The notes: generated from the letters alone by a model not told the origin. Positions 39,241-49,495 are shown, counted from the first letter of the stretch. The stretch: DNA of 64,000 bases from Buchnera aphidicola (Takecallis arundicolens) (GCF_964058945.1 NZ_OZ060369.1:1-64000); one strand, 5' to 3'. A program made the numbers and translations.

Positions 39241-39270
39241 AATATATTATAACATAATGCAACATGTCAA
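39241..39270 (-). promoter_or_regulatory. candidate sigma70 promoter for secE-nusG-rplKAJL-rpoBC
   Basis: On the minus strand: perfect -35 TTGACA (39265-39270), 18-base spacer, -10 TATATT (39241-39246, 5 of 6). It lies in the 194-bp AT-rich spacer 39193-39386 between tRNA-Thr(GGU) and secE, where E. coli has tufB. I see no tuf remnant there. Predicted leader about 42 bases. Confidence 0.6.
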
Positions 39271-39386
39271 TATTCATATAATATATATATTATAATTTTA
39301 TTTTTATAATTATTTTTTATTTTTTATTATATTTTTTGTATTTTAAATTATCTTTTAAAATAATATTTAATTTTATTGGTATTTTT

Positions 39387-39460
39387 TGCTGATACCCAGA
39401 TTCGAACTGGGGGTCTCACCCTTACCAAGGGTGTGCTCTAACCAACTGAGCCATATCAGC
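39387..39460 (-). tRNA. tRNA-Thr (GGU)
   Basis: Cloverleaf on the minus strand with acceptor GCTGATA, AGCTCAG D-arm, anticodon stem CACCC/GGGTG around TTGGTAA (anticodon GGT) and T-loop TTCGAAT. Equivalent to E. coli thrT, last tRNA of the thrU-tyrU-glyT-thrT cluster. CCA is not encoded. Confidence 0.96.
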
Positions 39461-39470
39461 TTAATTTTCA

Positions 39471-39542
39471 AGCGGGTAGCGGGAGTCGAACCCGCATTTT
39501 TAGCTTGGAAGGCTAAAGTAATAACCATTATACCATATCCGC
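39471..39542 (-). tRNA. tRNA-Gly (UCC)
   Basis: Minus-strand cloverleaf with acceptor GCGGATA/TACCCGC (one G-T pair), anticodon stem TAGCC/AGCTA-type around CTTCCAA (anticodon TCC) and T-loop TTCGACT. Discriminator is T, as in E. coli glyT. CCA is not encoded. Confidence 0.95.
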
Positions 39543-39560
39543 GTTGTATTATATTTTGTA

Positions 39561-39643
39561 TGGTGGAGGAAGGATTCGAACCTTCGAAGTCGTTAGACGG
39601 CAGATTTACAGTCTGCTCCCTTTAGCCACTCGGGAACTCCACC
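39561..39643 (-). tRNA. tRNA-Tyr (GUA)
   Basis: Class II tRNA on the minus strand with a long variable arm. Acceptor GGTGGAG/CTCCACC, anticodon stem GCAGA/TCTGC around CTGTAAA (anticodon GTA), T-loop TTCGAAT. Equivalent to E. coli tyrU. CCA is not encoded. Confidence 0.96.
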
Positions 39644-39659
39644 TAAAATCAATAATTTA

Positions 39660-39732
<73 letters not shown>

Positions 39733-39758
39733 GAAATATTTTTTATCTCTTACCTTAT

Positions 39759-39787
39759 ATATTACTTTTAGATAACGAATTATGCAA
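39759..39787 (-). promoter_or_regulatory. sigma70 promoter for the tRNA-Thr/Tyr/Gly/Thr cluster
   Basis: Minus strand: -35 TTGCAT (39782-39787), 17-base spacer, -10 TAATAT (39759-39764). Predicted start near 39752, about 20 bases before tRNA-Thr(UGU). Confidence 0.65.
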
Positions 39788-39928
39788 GTTTAAATTTCAT
39801 TTTTTTTAAATTTTATATAGTTTTTTATAAACTATTTAAGATAAATAGTAATACTATTATATACTATTAAAAAATATAATTTTAAAAATTTTTCGATTAT
39901 TCGATGAACTATAATAAAGGATATAATT

Positions 39929-40825
39929 ATGAATAAACCTTATCATCATTATGAAACATTATATCAAACTATATTTGATATTCGATCAAAAGTAGATGTT
40001 TCTTTTGAGTTTTTTCCACCAAAAATATTTAATCAAAAAAATAATACTTTTTTATCTACAATGGAAAAATTAAGTATATTTAATCCAAAATTTATTTCAG
40101 TAACATGTTCTCCGAATATAGAACATGTTATTGATTATACTTACCAAGCTATTCAACATATTCCTGTTAATTTAAATTTAAATATTGCTCCTCATATTAC
40201 TTATATTAATAACATTGATAAAATTACAGAATTAGCTAAAAAATATTGGGAGAATGGGATTCGAAGAGTGGTTGCTTTGCGTGGTGATGTTGTATCACAA
40301 GAATATTGTGCTGAAGTTTATGCATGTGATTTAGTAAAATTATTAAAAAAAATTGCTGATTTTGATATTTCAGTTGCTGCATATCCTGAGATACATCCTG
40401 AAGCACATAGTGCTAAATTAGATTTATTTTATTTAAAAAAAAAAATTGATTGTGGTGCTAATAGAGCAATTACTCAATTTTTTTTTGATGCTGAAAAATA
40501 TTTAAGGTTTCGAGATCGTTGTGTTTCGGTAGGTATTACTGTTGATATTATTCCCGGAATTTTACCAATTTTAAGTGTCCAACAACTTAAGAAATTTATT
40601 CGTTTAACAAATGTTTATGTTCCTTCTTGGATACATAATTTGTTTAATAATCTTGATAGTAATGATGTTTATTTAAATAAAATGATTGGTTTGATGGTAT
40701 GTACGAATATTATTCAAAAATTATGTGCTGAAGGAGTAAAGGATTTTCATTTTTATACACTTAATCAATTTGATATCACATATGCTTTATGTTCAATACT
40801 CAAAAGTAAGATAAAAGTAAATTAA
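39929..40825 (+). CDS. metF: 5,10-methylenetetrahydrofolate reductase MetF
   Basis: FAD-dependent reduction of methylene-THF to methyl-THF, the methyl source for MetE. 298 residues, TIM-barrel, with the N-terminal VSFEFFPPK, the central VALRGD and AAYPEIHPEAHS, and the ITQFFFDAEKYLRF region typical of the family. AAAGGA precedes ATG 39929. In Buchnera metF normally precedes argE; here argB comes next. Confidence 0.96.
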   Translation: MNKPYHHYETLYQTIFDIRSKVDVSFEFFPPKIFNQKNNTFLSTMEKLSIFNPKFISVTCSPNIEHVIDYTYQAIQHIPVNLNLNIAPHITYINNIDKITELAKKYWENGIRRVVALRGDVVSQEYCAEVYACDLVKLLKKIADFDISVAAYPEIHPEAHSAKLDLFYLKKKIDCGANRAITQFFFDAEKYLRFRDRCVSVGITVDIIPGILPILSVQQLKKFIRLTNVYVPSWIHNLFNNLDSNDVYLNKMIGLMVCTNIIQKLCAEGVKDFHFYTLNQFDITYALCSILKSKIKVN

Positions 40826-40843
40826 TTTTTGTGATATAAGTTT

Positions 40844-40870
40844 TAATTTATATGATATTAATATAAATTA
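40844..40870 (+). terminator. AT-only hairpin between metF and argB
   Basis: Perfect 10-bp stem TAATTTATAT (40844-40853) with ATATAAATTA (40861-40870), 7-base loop, in the 66-bp gap where argE and argC would lie. It could end the metF transcript, but an all-AT hairpin may be chance. Confidence 0.35.
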
Positions 40871-40891
40871 TTTCAAAATGAGTATACTTGT

Positions 40892-41689
40892 ATGAAACAT
40901 GTATTAGTTATAAAATTAGGAGGTATGTTATTAAGTAGTGTTTTTGCTATGAATAATTTTTTTAAAACACTATATGAATATAAAAAAATAAATCAGAATA
41001 TTTTGCTTGTACATGGAGGTGAAATATGGGCAAAAAATTTATTAAGTAATACATTTAGTTTGAATCAAGAGAATAAAGTATTTCATTTAGATTATAACAA
41101 TAATGTAAATAATGATTTTAAATTTGGTATATTTTCAGGAACAATTAATTCAAATATTTTAAAATATGCCGGTCTTCATGGAATTAATGCCATTGGTTTA
41201 CATTGTACTGATGGTGATACTATTATATTTAAATCATCAGATATACGAGATTGTATATTTTATAAAAATAATTCATTAACATTTATTAATTCTCTTTTGA
41301 AATCTAATATTATGCCAATTATTAGTCCAACCGCTATTACTAAAGATAATCTATTAATTAATGTAGATTCTGATTTAATAGCTGTATTATTAGCACAAGC
41401 ATTTCAAGCACGTTTAATTATGTTAACAGATGTGAGTGGAGTATTAGATGGTAAAGGACATGTTATTAGAAAAATTAATTATTTAATGTATGAACAATTA
41501 ATATGCGACGGTATAATTAGTTCAGGTATGTTAATTAAAGTGAATTTAGCTATGCAAGCTGCACAATATTTAAAGAGTCCAGTTAATATTGCAGGTTGTA
41601 CTGATCGTATCAAATTAAAAAAAATATTTTCTGGTAATGCTATTGGTACTATTATTTTAAATTCAGATAAGGAAAGATCTCATGCATAA
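40892..41689 (+). CDS. argB: acetylglutamate kinase-like protein ArgB, divergent
   Basis: ArgB phosphorylates N-acetylglutamate in arginine synthesis. The amino-acid-kinase fold is clear: IKLGG with K8, LVHGG, INVDSD, LTDVSGVLDGKGHVIRKI and the catalytic lysine in GMLIKVNLAM. The substrate side is altered: the E. coli segment NGLRVTP, whose arginine binds acetylglutamate, aligns with VFHLDYN, and the third glycine of HGGG is Glu. 265 residues, a little longer than E. coli (258). argC and argE are missing from this locus. Its stop overlaps the argG start by 8 bases. Function as a true acetylglutamate kinase is uncertain. Confidence 0.85.
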   Translation: MKHVLVIKLGGMLLSSVFAMNNFFKTLYEYKKINQNILLVHGGEIWAKNLLSNTFSLNQENKVFHLDYNNNVNNDFKFGIFSGTINSNILKYAGLHGINAIGLHCTDGDTIIFKSSDIRDCIFYKNNSLTFINSLLKSNIMPIISPTAITKDNLLINVDSDLIAVLLAQAFQARLIMLTDVSGVLDGKGHVIRKINYLMYEQLICDGIISSGMLIKVNLAMQAAQYLKSPVNIAGCTDRIKLKKIFSGNAIGTIILNSDKERSHA

Positions 41690-42893
41690 TAGTAAACATA
41701 TTGGAAAAGTAGTTTTAGCATATTCTGGTGGTTTAGATACTTCAGCGATTATTCCATGGATTAAAGAAAATTATTCATTAGATGTTATAGCATTTGTTGC
41801 TGATATTGGGCAATCAAAACAAGATTTGGATGGGATATCTGAAAAAGCTATAAAGTCAGGAGCAATAGAGTGTTATATCGTTGATCTAAAAGAAAAATTT
41901 ATTAAGGATTATATTTTTCCAGTATTAAGTACTGGAGCATTATATGAAGGAAATTATTTATTAGGAACAGCAATGGCAAGACCAATTATTGCAAAAGAGC
42001 AAATAAAATTAGCAATTAAAACACAGGCTATTGCTGTTTGTCATGGAGCAACTGGTAAAGGAAATGACCAAATTAGATTTGAAATGGCTTATGCTGCTTT
42101 GGCGCCTCATTTACAAGTTTTATCTCCTTGGAGAGAATGGAAATTATCTTCTCGAGAAGAATTAATTGAGTATTTGCAGGTGAGAAATATTCCAACAACT
42201 GCGACAAAAGAAAAAATTTATAGTAGAGATGAAAACATTTGGCATATTTCAACAGAAGGTGGAATATTAGAAAATACTTGGAACGCTTCAGATAAAAATT
42301 GTTGGGTTTGGACTAATGATCCTGTTTGTGCACCAAATGAAGCTGAATATGTTACTATAGAATTTAGTAAAGGATATCCTATTTCTGTTAATGATCATTC
42401 TTTAAGTTTATTATGTATATTACAATATCTAAATAAAATTGGTTCAAAACATGGTATAGGACGTATTGATATTGTTGAAAATCGTGTTATCGGTATTAAA
42501 TCACGAGGATGTTATGAAACTCCAGGTGGAACTATTATAGTTGCAGCAATGCGAGCGATTGAACAGTTGGTTTTAGATCGTAACAGTTTTCAATGGAGAG
42601 AACAACTTGGTTTAAAAATGGCCTCTATAGTATATGATGGGCTTTGGTTTACACCTGTAAGAGAAGCAATACAACATTCAGCTATGGTATTTTTTAATAT
42701 GTTATCTGGTAAGGTTGTATTAAAATTATATAAAGGTAATGTTTTTGTAATGAAGAAATATGCTCGTAATACATTATATTTAGAGGAATTTGCTACTTTT
42801 GGAAAAGATACGGTATATGATCATCATGATGCTCAAGGATTTATTAAATTATTTTCTTTATCTTCTAAAATTCGAGCTTTACAAAATAAATAA
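41682..42893 (+). CDS. argG: argininosuccinate synthase
   Basis: Joins citrulline and aspartate using ATP. The N-type ATP pyrophosphatase loop AYSGGLDTS is at about residues 13-21, followed by IAFVADIGQ, CHGATGKGNDQIRFE and SREELIEYL. 403 residues, typical of the shorter class of ArgG. ATG 41682 lies inside the end of argB, so the two are probably translated together. With argH it can still make arginine from citrulline. Confidence 0.96.
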   Translation: MHNSKHIGKVVLAYSGGLDTSAIIPWIKENYSLDVIAFVADIGQSKQDLDGISEKAIKSGAIECYIVDLKEKFIKDYIFPVLSTGALYEGNYLLGTAMARPIIAKEQIKLAIKTQAIAVCHGATGKGNDQIRFEMAYAALAPHLQVLSPWREWKLSSREELIEYLQVRNIPTTATKEKIYSRDENIWHISTEGGILENTWNASDKNCWVWTNDPVCAPNEAEYVTIEFSKGYPISVNDHSLSLLCILQYLNKIGSKHGIGRIDIVENRVIGIKSRGCYETPGGTIIVAAMRAIEQLVLDRNSFQWREQLGLKMASIVYDGLWFTPVREAIQHSAMVFFNMLSGKVVLKLYKGNVFVMKKYARNTLYLEEFATFGKDTVYDHHDAQGFIKLFSLSSKIRALQNK

Positions 42894-42956
42894 CATAATA
42901 TTTTATTTGTAAATTGATGTTATATTTTTTATACACATTATAAAGGTTTAATATTT

Positions 42957-44348
42957 ATGAATCAAAATAAAAAATTATGGGGGGGTCGATTTTATAAACA
43001 AGCTCATCCATTATTTGAGAAATTTAATAGTTCTTTATATGATGATTATTTTTTAGCAAAATATGATATATTAGGTTCAATTGCATGGTCAAAATCTTTA
43101 TTAGAGTGTAATGTATTAACTATATCCGAGCAATATCAAATTGAAGTTGCATTAAATAAAATCTTAAAAGAAGTAGAAAAACATCCTAAAATTATGTTAG
43201 ATACATTATCAGAAGATATTCATAGCTGGATAGAATACAAACTAATTTCATTTGTTGGAGATTTAGGAAAAAAATTACATACAGGTCGTAGTCGAAATGA
43301 TCAAGTTACGACGAGTTTAAAACTATGGTGTAAATATATTACAAATAAATTAATTATTTATTTACAAAAAGTACAATATGCATTAATTTTGCAGGCTGAA
43401 ATATCATTTAAATACATTATGCCAGGATATACACATTTACAGAGAGCACAACCTATTACATTTGCGTATTGGTGTTTAGCATACGTCGAAATGTTTAAAC
43501 GAGATGAAAATCGATTGCAAGATTCATTGCTAAGGTTAAATATTAGTCCACTAGGATCTGGAGCATTATCTGGAACATATTGTAATATTAATCGAGATAT
43601 ATTAGCATTTAAATTGGGTTTCCAAAATATTACAAAAAATAGTTTAGATGCTGTTTCTGATCGTGATTATGTTGTAGAATTATTATCTATATCATCTATT
43701 AGTATGATGCATTTATCAAGATTTTCTGAAGATTTAATTTTTTTTAATGCAGGAGAAGTAAATTTTATTGAATTATCAGATTTTGTTACTTCAGGTTCAT
43801 CTTTAATGCCTCAAAAAAAAAATCCAGATGCATTAGAATTAATTAGAGGTAAAACAGGTACAGTATATGGATGTTTAATGAATATGTTAGTTTTATTGAA
43901 AGGATTACCTTTATCTTATAATAAAGACATGCAGGAAGATAAAAAAATTTTATTTTCTGGGATTCATACTTGGATTATGTGTTTAAAGATGGCCGAACTT
44001 GTTATACAAACAGTTAAGGTTAATACAGAAGTTTGTTTAAAATCTGCTAAAAAAGGATATGCTAATTCTACAGAATTAACAGAATATTTGGTAAATAAAG
44101 GTGTAACATTTAGAGAAGCACATTTTATTGTTGGAAAAATTGTTTTGGCTGCAATTAATAAACAATGTTCTTTAGAAGACTTAAGTTTAGATTTTTTTCA
44201 AAGATATCATTCTGCTTTTAAAGATGATTTATATAATAAATTAAATTTATTTACTTGTATTAATAGTAAGAACGCAATAGGAGGTGTTTCTTTTAACCAA
44301 GTTTTGAATCACATTTTAGAGGTTAAAAAAACTTTGTATTATGATTAA
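42957..44348 (+). CDS. argH: argininosuccinate lyase
   Basis: Splits argininosuccinate into arginine and fumarate. 463 residues with LWGGRFYKQ at the start, LHTGRSRNDQ, GYTHLQRAQPI with the catalytic histidine, and the fumarase/lyase signature SSLMPQKKNPD with the catalytic serine loop. AAAGG lies upstream. Last gene of the metF-arg group, ended by the hairpin at 44404. Confidence 0.97.
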   Translation: MNQNKKLWGGRFYKQAHPLFEKFNSSLYDDYFLAKYDILGSIAWSKSLLECNVLTISEQYQIEVALNKILKEVEKHPKIMLDTLSEDIHSWIEYKLISFVGDLGKKLHTGRSRNDQVTTSLKLWCKYITNKLIIYLQKVQYALILQAEISFKYIMPGYTHLQRAQPITFAYWCLAYVEMFKRDENRLQDSLLRLNISPLGSGALSGTYCNINRDILAFKLGFQNITKNSLDAVSDRDYVVELLSISSISMMHLSRFSEDLIFFNAGEVNFIELSDFVTSGSSLMPQKKNPDALELIRGKTGTVYGCLMNMLVLLKGLPLSYNKDMQEDKKILFSGIHTWIMCLKMAELVIQTVKVNTEVCLKSAKKGYANSTELTEYLVNKGVTFREAHFIVGKIVLAAINKQCSLEDLSLDFFQRYHSAFKDDLYNKLNLFTCINSKNAIGGVSFNQVLNHILEVKKTLYYD

Positions 44349-44403
44349 TTATTATTTTTTTTTGTATTATATTTTTTTTTAAAAATGATATTTTTATATA
44401 ATT

Positions 44404-44429
44404 AGCTTCCACTTGGCTTCAGGAAGCTA
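44404..44429. terminator. bidirectional terminator between argH and rpoD
   Basis: Stem TAGCTTCC (44404-44411) with GGAAGCTA (44422-44429), 10-base loop, followed on the plus strand by TATTTTTTATT. It separates convergent argH and rpoD. Confidence 0.75.
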
Positions 44430-44450
44430 TATTTTTTATTATCTTGATTA

Positions 44451-46274
44451 TTAATCATCTAAAAAATTTTTCAAGATATCTGCCCGACTTGGATGTCGTA
44501 ATTTACGTAATGCTTTTGCTTCAATTTGTCTGATTCGTTCTCTAGTTACTGCAAATTGTTTTCCTACTTCTTCTAGCGTGTGATCAGTATGCATATCAAT
44601 TCCAAAACGCATTCTTAATACTTTAGCTTCTCTTGGTGTAAGCGCAGATAAAATATTATATGTTGCTAATCTTAAACTTTCTGTTGTTGCTAAGTTAATA
44701 GGTAATTCTAAATTTGTATCTTCAATAAAATCACTTAATTGTGAATCTTCATCATCACCTACTGGTGTTTCCATAGATATTGGTTCTTTAGCTATTTTTA
44801 ATACTTTACGAATTTTTTCTTCTGGGATTAACATTCTTGTTGATAATTCTTCTGGTGTTGGTTCTCTTCCAATTTCTTGTAAGATTTGTCTAGAAATACG
44901 ATTTAACTTATTAATTGTTTCAATCATATGTACTGGTATTCGAATGGTTCTAGCTTGATCAGCAATAGATCGTGTAATTGCTTGTCTAATCCACCAAGTT
45001 GCATATGTTGAAAATTTATATCCTCTTTTATATTCAAATTTTTCTACAGCTTTCATTAAACCAATATTACCTTCTTGTATAAGATCTAAAAATTGTAATC
45101 CTCTATTAGTATATTTTTTAGCAATTGAAATTACTAATCTTAAATTTGCTTCTATCATTTCTTTTTTAGCTTTTTTAGTTTGTATTTCTCCCAGAATCAT
45201 ACGTTTATTAATTTTTTTTATGTCTTGTATCATTAATCCGGTTTCTTTTTCAATTTGTTTTAACTTTTGCATGATAATATAAAATGTATTTTTTAATTTA
45301 TTTAGTTGTTCTGCCCAAGATGTTTTAATTTTTCCTATATTTTGTAACCATTTTTTATTAGTTTCATTTCCAATAAAAAATTTTATAAATATTTTTTTAG
45401 GTATTTTACATTTTTCAATGCATAATTTCATAATTAATCGTTCTTCAATTCTAATTCTTTTTATCATATTACGCATATTATGCATTAAATAATCAAATTG
45501 TTTGGGTACTAATTTGACTGTTTTAAACATTCGGGATAGTTTATTAATTTCTTTTTTTACATATTTATTATTCCTATTTTTTGTATTAGTAATATTAGAA
45601 ACTGTTATATATTGGTATTTTAAATTAATAAAGAATTGTTCTGCTAATTCTGGATCGATATTATATTCTTCTGGTGTGATGTTAGTTTCTGTTTCTGACG
45701 TGTTTTGTTTATTACTATGGTAATTATTATTAATATTTGGTTGTATAAAAAAATTTTTTTTTATATGAGATTGTGTAAATCCAGAAATTACATCAGATAA
45801 TCTAATTTGTCCTAACTGTACACGTTCATATTGATTTAATAGGTATATGATTGCTTCAGGATATGTAGAAACAGAGGATTGTATTTGGTGCATACCCGAT
45901 TCAATTTTTTTTGCTATATTAATTTCTCCTTCTCGAGTTAGTAATGCAACAGTACCCATTTCACGCATGTACATACGGACTGGATCTGTTGTGCGTCCAA
46001 GTTCTGTATCTGTATCATTATTTTCTTGTACTGTGGATGTATTTGCATTTTTATTATTTTTTGTATTGATGTTTAAGTTTTTTTTTTGTTTTTTTGGTAT
46101 ATTATCAACGACTTGAATACCCATATCATTAATCATTTGAATAATATCTTCAATTTGATTTGAATGAATAACTTTTTTTGGAAGATAAGTATGAATATCT
46201 AGATAAGTTAAATATCCCTGTGCTTTTCCATGTATAATTAATAATTTAATTTGTAATTGTGATTTTTTTTCCAT
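44451..46274 (-). CDS. rpoD: RNA polymerase housekeeping sigma factor sigma70
   Basis: 607 residues (E. coli 613). Region 1.2 with [11 protein letters not shown], region 2 with [26 protein letters not shown] and the -10 recognition helix [17 protein letters not shown], region 3, and region 4 with [20 protein letters not shown] are intact. The non-conserved region between 1.2 and 2 and the acidic region 1.1 have turned Asn/Lys-rich. Last gene of the rpsU-dnaG-rpoD operon. Confidence 0.98.
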   Translation of the reverse strand: MEKKSQLQIKLLIIHGKAQGYLTYLDIHTYLPKKVIHSNQIEDIIQMINDMGIQVVDNIPKKQKKNLNINTKNNKNANTSTVQENNDTDTELGRTTDPVRMYMREMGTVALLTREGEINIAKKIESGMHQIQSSVSTYPEAIIYLLNQYERVQLGQIRLSDVISGFTQSHIKKNFFIQPNINNNYHSNKQNTSETETNITPEEYNIDPELAEQFFINLKYQYITVSNITNTKNRNNKYVKKEINKLSRMFKTVKLVPKQFDYLMHNMRNMIKRIRIEERLIMKLCIEKCKIPKKIFIKFFIGNETNKKWLQNIGKIKTSWAEQLNKLKNTFYIIMQKLKQIEKETGLMIQDIKKINKRMILGEIQTKKAKKEMIEANLRLVISIAKKYTNRGLQFLDLIQEGNIGLMKAVEKFEYKRGYKFSTYATWWIRQAITRSIADQARTIRIPVHMIETINKLNRISRQILQEIGREPTPEELSTRMLIPEEKIRKVLKIAKEPISMETPVGDDEDSQLSDFIEDTNLELPINLATTESLRLATYNILSALTPREAKVLRMRFGIDMHTDHTLEEVGKQFAVTRERIRQIEAKALRKLRHPSRADILKNFLDD

Positions 46275-46359
46275 AATAAATATCCTATGATATTATGTTA
46301 ATATAAAAGAGTCATGTGTTATAATAATTTTTTGTATTTTATTTTTAAAAATAGTATTA

Positions 46360-48084
46360 TTAATTTTGTGATAAAGTTTTATTAATTTTCCATAATATAT
46401 GTTTTTCTTCATAATTTAGATTAGTTAATCGATCTTTAATAATTAATTTTTTGTATTTTTTTTCTAGTGCTATATAGTATATTCTTTTAATTAAATTGAT
46501 AAATACAGAATTTATTTTATTTGGGTTAATTAAATTATTCCAATATGCTAATTTATTAATTATATAAAATGTATTTTTATTTCTATATAATTCAATAATT
46601 TGTCCAGTATTAATATTATTATATTTTCTACATATGTATAAAATTTCTAAAAACAATGGTAATCCATTAATATGAATTTTATTGAGTTCATGAATTGTGT
46701 ATGGTAAAATATTATTTAATTTCGGATTTTGTATAATAAGACTTATTAAAATACGAATATTATTTGGTTTAATAGTATTTTTTTGAATATAATTTTTTTT
46801 TTTTTTAAAAATTTTATTTAATTGTATATCATCAAAAATACCTATTTTTCGTCCAAGTATTTTTTTTAAGTGTATTTTAATATATGTACTTGGTATTCGG
46901 TGAAGTAAAGGAATAGCAATATTTAGCATATTCGTTATTTCATAAATCGAATTAAAGTTAACATTTTTAATGAGTTTTAGAAATAAAAAATTTATTATAT
47001 TGATAGCATTTTTAATTCTTTTTTGAAATTTTTTTTTTCCTTCTTTATAGATAATACTATTTGGATCTTCTCCTGTTGGTAATAATATAAATTTAATATT
47101 ATTTGTATTATCTACATATGATAGCATCATTTTCATAGTTCTATAAGATGCTTGTTTTCCTGCTTTATCTCCATCATAACAAAAAATAACATGTTTACTT
47201 AACTTAAATAATAGATTAATTTGATATTTTGTAATAGCGGTTCCTAGGATTGCTACTGTATTTTGGATATTAAATTGAGTTAATGATATAACATCAAAAT
47301 ATCCTTCTACTACTAGTATATATTGTTTCGTTGATTCAATATAAACTTTTTCAATACCATATAGTTGATAACTTTTATTAAATATTGTGCTTTGTGGAGA
47401 GTTAATATATTTTGGATTATTATTATTTAAATTACGTCCTCCGAAACCAGTAATATTACCATATTGGTTTTTAATTGGGAAAATGATTTTTTTATAAAAT
47501 CTATCATATGGATGGTTAGTTTTGTTATTAACAATAATTCCCGAATGAATTAAATAATCAAAATAATTTTTGTTTTTAATATTTTTTGATAAAAAATATG
47601 GATTATGTGAAAAACCGATATTAAAAATTTTTATTGTTGATAAATTAATTTTTCTATTTTTTAAGTATATTTTTGCTTCATGCGAATATTTTGATTGAAG
47701 ATTATGGAAATACAATTTTTCTACTATTTTATTTGTTTGATATAGGTTTTTTTTATAATATGTTTTTTGGTTTTGATTAGTATTTTTTTTTGTAATATTT
47801 ACACCGGTAATACTAGCAAGTTCATGTATGCTTTCTATAAAACTCATGTGGTCATATTTCATTAAAAAATCAATAATATTACCGTGTATATTACAACCGA
47901 AACAATAAAAATATTGTTTTTCATAGTTTATCGTAAATGATGGTGTATTTTCTGTATGAAATGGACATATAGCATAGTAATTTTTTCCAATTTTTTTTAT
48001 TTTAATTCGTTCATTAACGATATTAACGATATCTGTTTGATCTAGTATTTCTTTAATAATATTTGGAGGTATAAAGTCATGCAT
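46360..48084 (-). CDS. dnaG: DNA primase
   Basis: Makes RNA primers at the fork. The N-terminal zinc finger has C40, H43, C61 and C64 (CPFHTENTPSF and YFYCFGCN). The Toprim core shows VVEGYFDVISL and CYDGDKAGKQAS. The C-terminal DnaB-interaction domain is present in length (574 residues in total, E. coli 581) but strongly drifted. A 14-base T run on the plus strand at 46793-46806 lies within it. Confidence 0.96.
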   Translation of the reverse strand: MHDFIPPNIIKEILDQTDIVNIVNERIKIKKIGKNYYAICPFHTENTPSFTINYEKQYFYCFGCNIHGNIIDFLMKYDHMSFIESIHELASITGVNITKKNTNQNQKTYYKKNLYQTNKIVEKLYFHNLQSKYSHEAKIYLKNRKINLSTIKIFNIGFSHNPYFLSKNIKNKNYFDYLIHSGIIVNNKTNHPYDRFYKKIIFPIKNQYGNITGFGGRNLNNNNPKYINSPQSTIFNKSYQLYGIEKVYIESTKQYILVVEGYFDVISLTQFNIQNTVAILGTAITKYQINLLFKLSKHVIFCYDGDKAGKQASYRTMKMMLSYVDNTNNIKFILLPTGEDPNSIIYKEGKKKFQKRIKNAINIINFLFLKLIKNVNFNSIYEITNMLNIAIPLLHRIPSTYIKIHLKKILGRKIGIFDDIQLNKIFKKKKNYIQKNTIKPNNIRILISLIIQNPKLNNILPYTIHELNKIHINGLPLFLEILYICRKYNNINTGQIIELYRNKNTFYIINKLAYWNNLINPNKINSVFINLIKRIYYIALEKKYKKLIIKDRLTNLNYEEKHILWKINKTLSQN

Positions 48085-48139
48085 ATTATCTTATAATCAT
48101 TTTTTAATAAAATATGTATTGTTTAAAAAATATAATATT

Positions 48140-48355
48140 TTAGTACATACGTATGCGACGTGCATTTTCTCTTGATAATTTTTTTATGAGTCTTTTTACT
48201 GCTGCAGCTTTAGCACGTTTTCTTTGTGTTGTAGGTTTTTCATAAAATTCTCTTCTACGAATTTCAGATAGTATTCCTGATTTTTCACATGCTCGTTTAA
48301 AACGTCTTAATGCTACATCAAATGGTTCGTTTTCTCTTATTTTAATAATAGGCAT
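48140..48355 (-). CDS. rpsU: 30S ribosomal protein S21
   Basis: Small basic protein of the 30S subunit. 71 residues, identical in length to E. coli, with [21 protein letters not shown], then [20 protein letters not shown] and a basic tail. First gene of the rpsU-dnaG-rpoD macromolecular-synthesis operon, which keeps its ancestral order. Divergent from tsaD over a 112-bp gap, also as in E. coli. Confidence 0.97.
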   Translation of the reverse strand: MPIIKIRENEPFDVALRRFKRACEKSGILSEIRRREFYEKPTTQRKRAKAAAVKRLIKKLSRENARRIRMY

Positions 48356-48467
48356 AGTTTGTTACCTTAAAAATTATTATTTAACATTTTTTTATTGTTT
48401 AATATATATTATATAATATTTTATTTTAAATATTTAATAAGTATTTTTTAAATGTATGGGATAATAT

Positions 48468-49472
48468 ATGCGAATATTAGGTGTTGAAACTTCTTTTGAT
48501 GACACAGGTGTTGCAATTTATGATAGTAAATGCGGGTTATTAGTAAATGAATTACGTCATCAGAATAAAATACATAGTCAGTATGGAGGGGTAGTACCAG
48601 AATTAGCATATCGAGAATATATATATCAGGTGGCTCCATTGATTAAATATGTTATGAAAAAATATAATTTTAATTTTGATAGTATTGATGGTATTGCATA
48701 TACTGCGGGACCAGGTTTATCTGGTTCTTTATTGGTTGGAGCATCAGTAAGTTGTGCTTTAGCATATTCTTGTCATATTCCTGCTATTCCAATTAATCAT
48801 ATGGAAGGACATTTATTATCACCAATGATGGAAAATAATTCTGTTAAGTTTCCTTTTATTGGTTTATTAGTTTCTGGTAAACATACACAATTAATTAATG
48901 CACATAAGTTGGGTCATTATGAAATTATAGGTAATACGTTAGATGATGCTGTAGGTGAAGTTTTCGATAAAATTGCTCAAGAATTATGTTTAGGATATCC
49001 AGGTGGAGCATTATTATCTAAATTTGCAAAAAAAGGTGAATTGGGTAAGTTTATTTTTCCTTATCCTATGAAAAATAATTTAGAGTTAAATTTTAGCTTT
49101 TCTGGGTTAAAAACATTTACTTTAAATTTAATACGAAAACATAAAAATAATATTCAGGATTTGCATAATATTGTTTGTCAATTTGAACATACAGTATTTG
49201 ATATTTTAAGATATAAAGCTTATCAGGCTTTAAAAAATACAGGTTATAAACAGTTAGTTATTGCTGGTGGTGTAAGTTCAAATGTATATTTTATTAATTT
49301 ATTAAAATCAACGTTAAATACTAATAATATACAATTGTATTATCCGAGTATTAATTTTTGTACTGATAATGCTGCAATGATTGCATATGTAGGTTTAATA
49401 TATTTTCAACTAGGATTATTTAATAAAAATACAAATATCGTAATTCATCCACGCTGGTCTATTGTTAGTTGA
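48468..49472 (+). CDS. tsaD: tRNA N6-threonylcarbamoyladenosine transferase TsaD
   Basis: Transfers the threonylcarbamoyl group to A37 of ANN-decoding tRNAs (t6A). 334 residues. It starts MRILGVETSFDDTGVAIYD; the metal-binding HMEGH gives H111 and H115, the same numbers as in E. coli; the ASKH-fold motifs GPGLSGSLLVG and FCTDNAAMIAYVG are present. TsaB, TsaC and TsaE are not in this window. Confidence 0.97.
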   Translation: MRILGVETSFDDTGVAIYDSKCGLLVNELRHQNKIHSQYGGVVPELAYREYIYQVAPLIKYVMKKYNFNFDSIDGIAYTAGPGLSGSLLVGASVSCALAYSCHIPAIPINHMEGHLLSPMMENNSVKFPFIGLLVSGKHTQLINAHKLGHYEIIGNTLDDAVGEVFDKIAQELCLGYPGGALLSKFAKKGELGKFIFPYPMKNNLELNFSFSGLKTFTLNLIRKHKNNIQDLHNIVCQFEHTVFDILRYKAYQALKNTGYKQLVIAGGVSSNVYFINLLKSTLNTNNIQLYYPSINFCTDNAAMIAYVGLIYFQLGLFNKNTNIVIHPRWSIVS

Positions 49473-49495
49473 AAAAAATTTATATATTATTGAAT

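Noticed and set aside
39193-39386. tufB pseudogene
   Set aside because: No stretch resembles EF-Tu on either strand; only a promoter-like element is visible.
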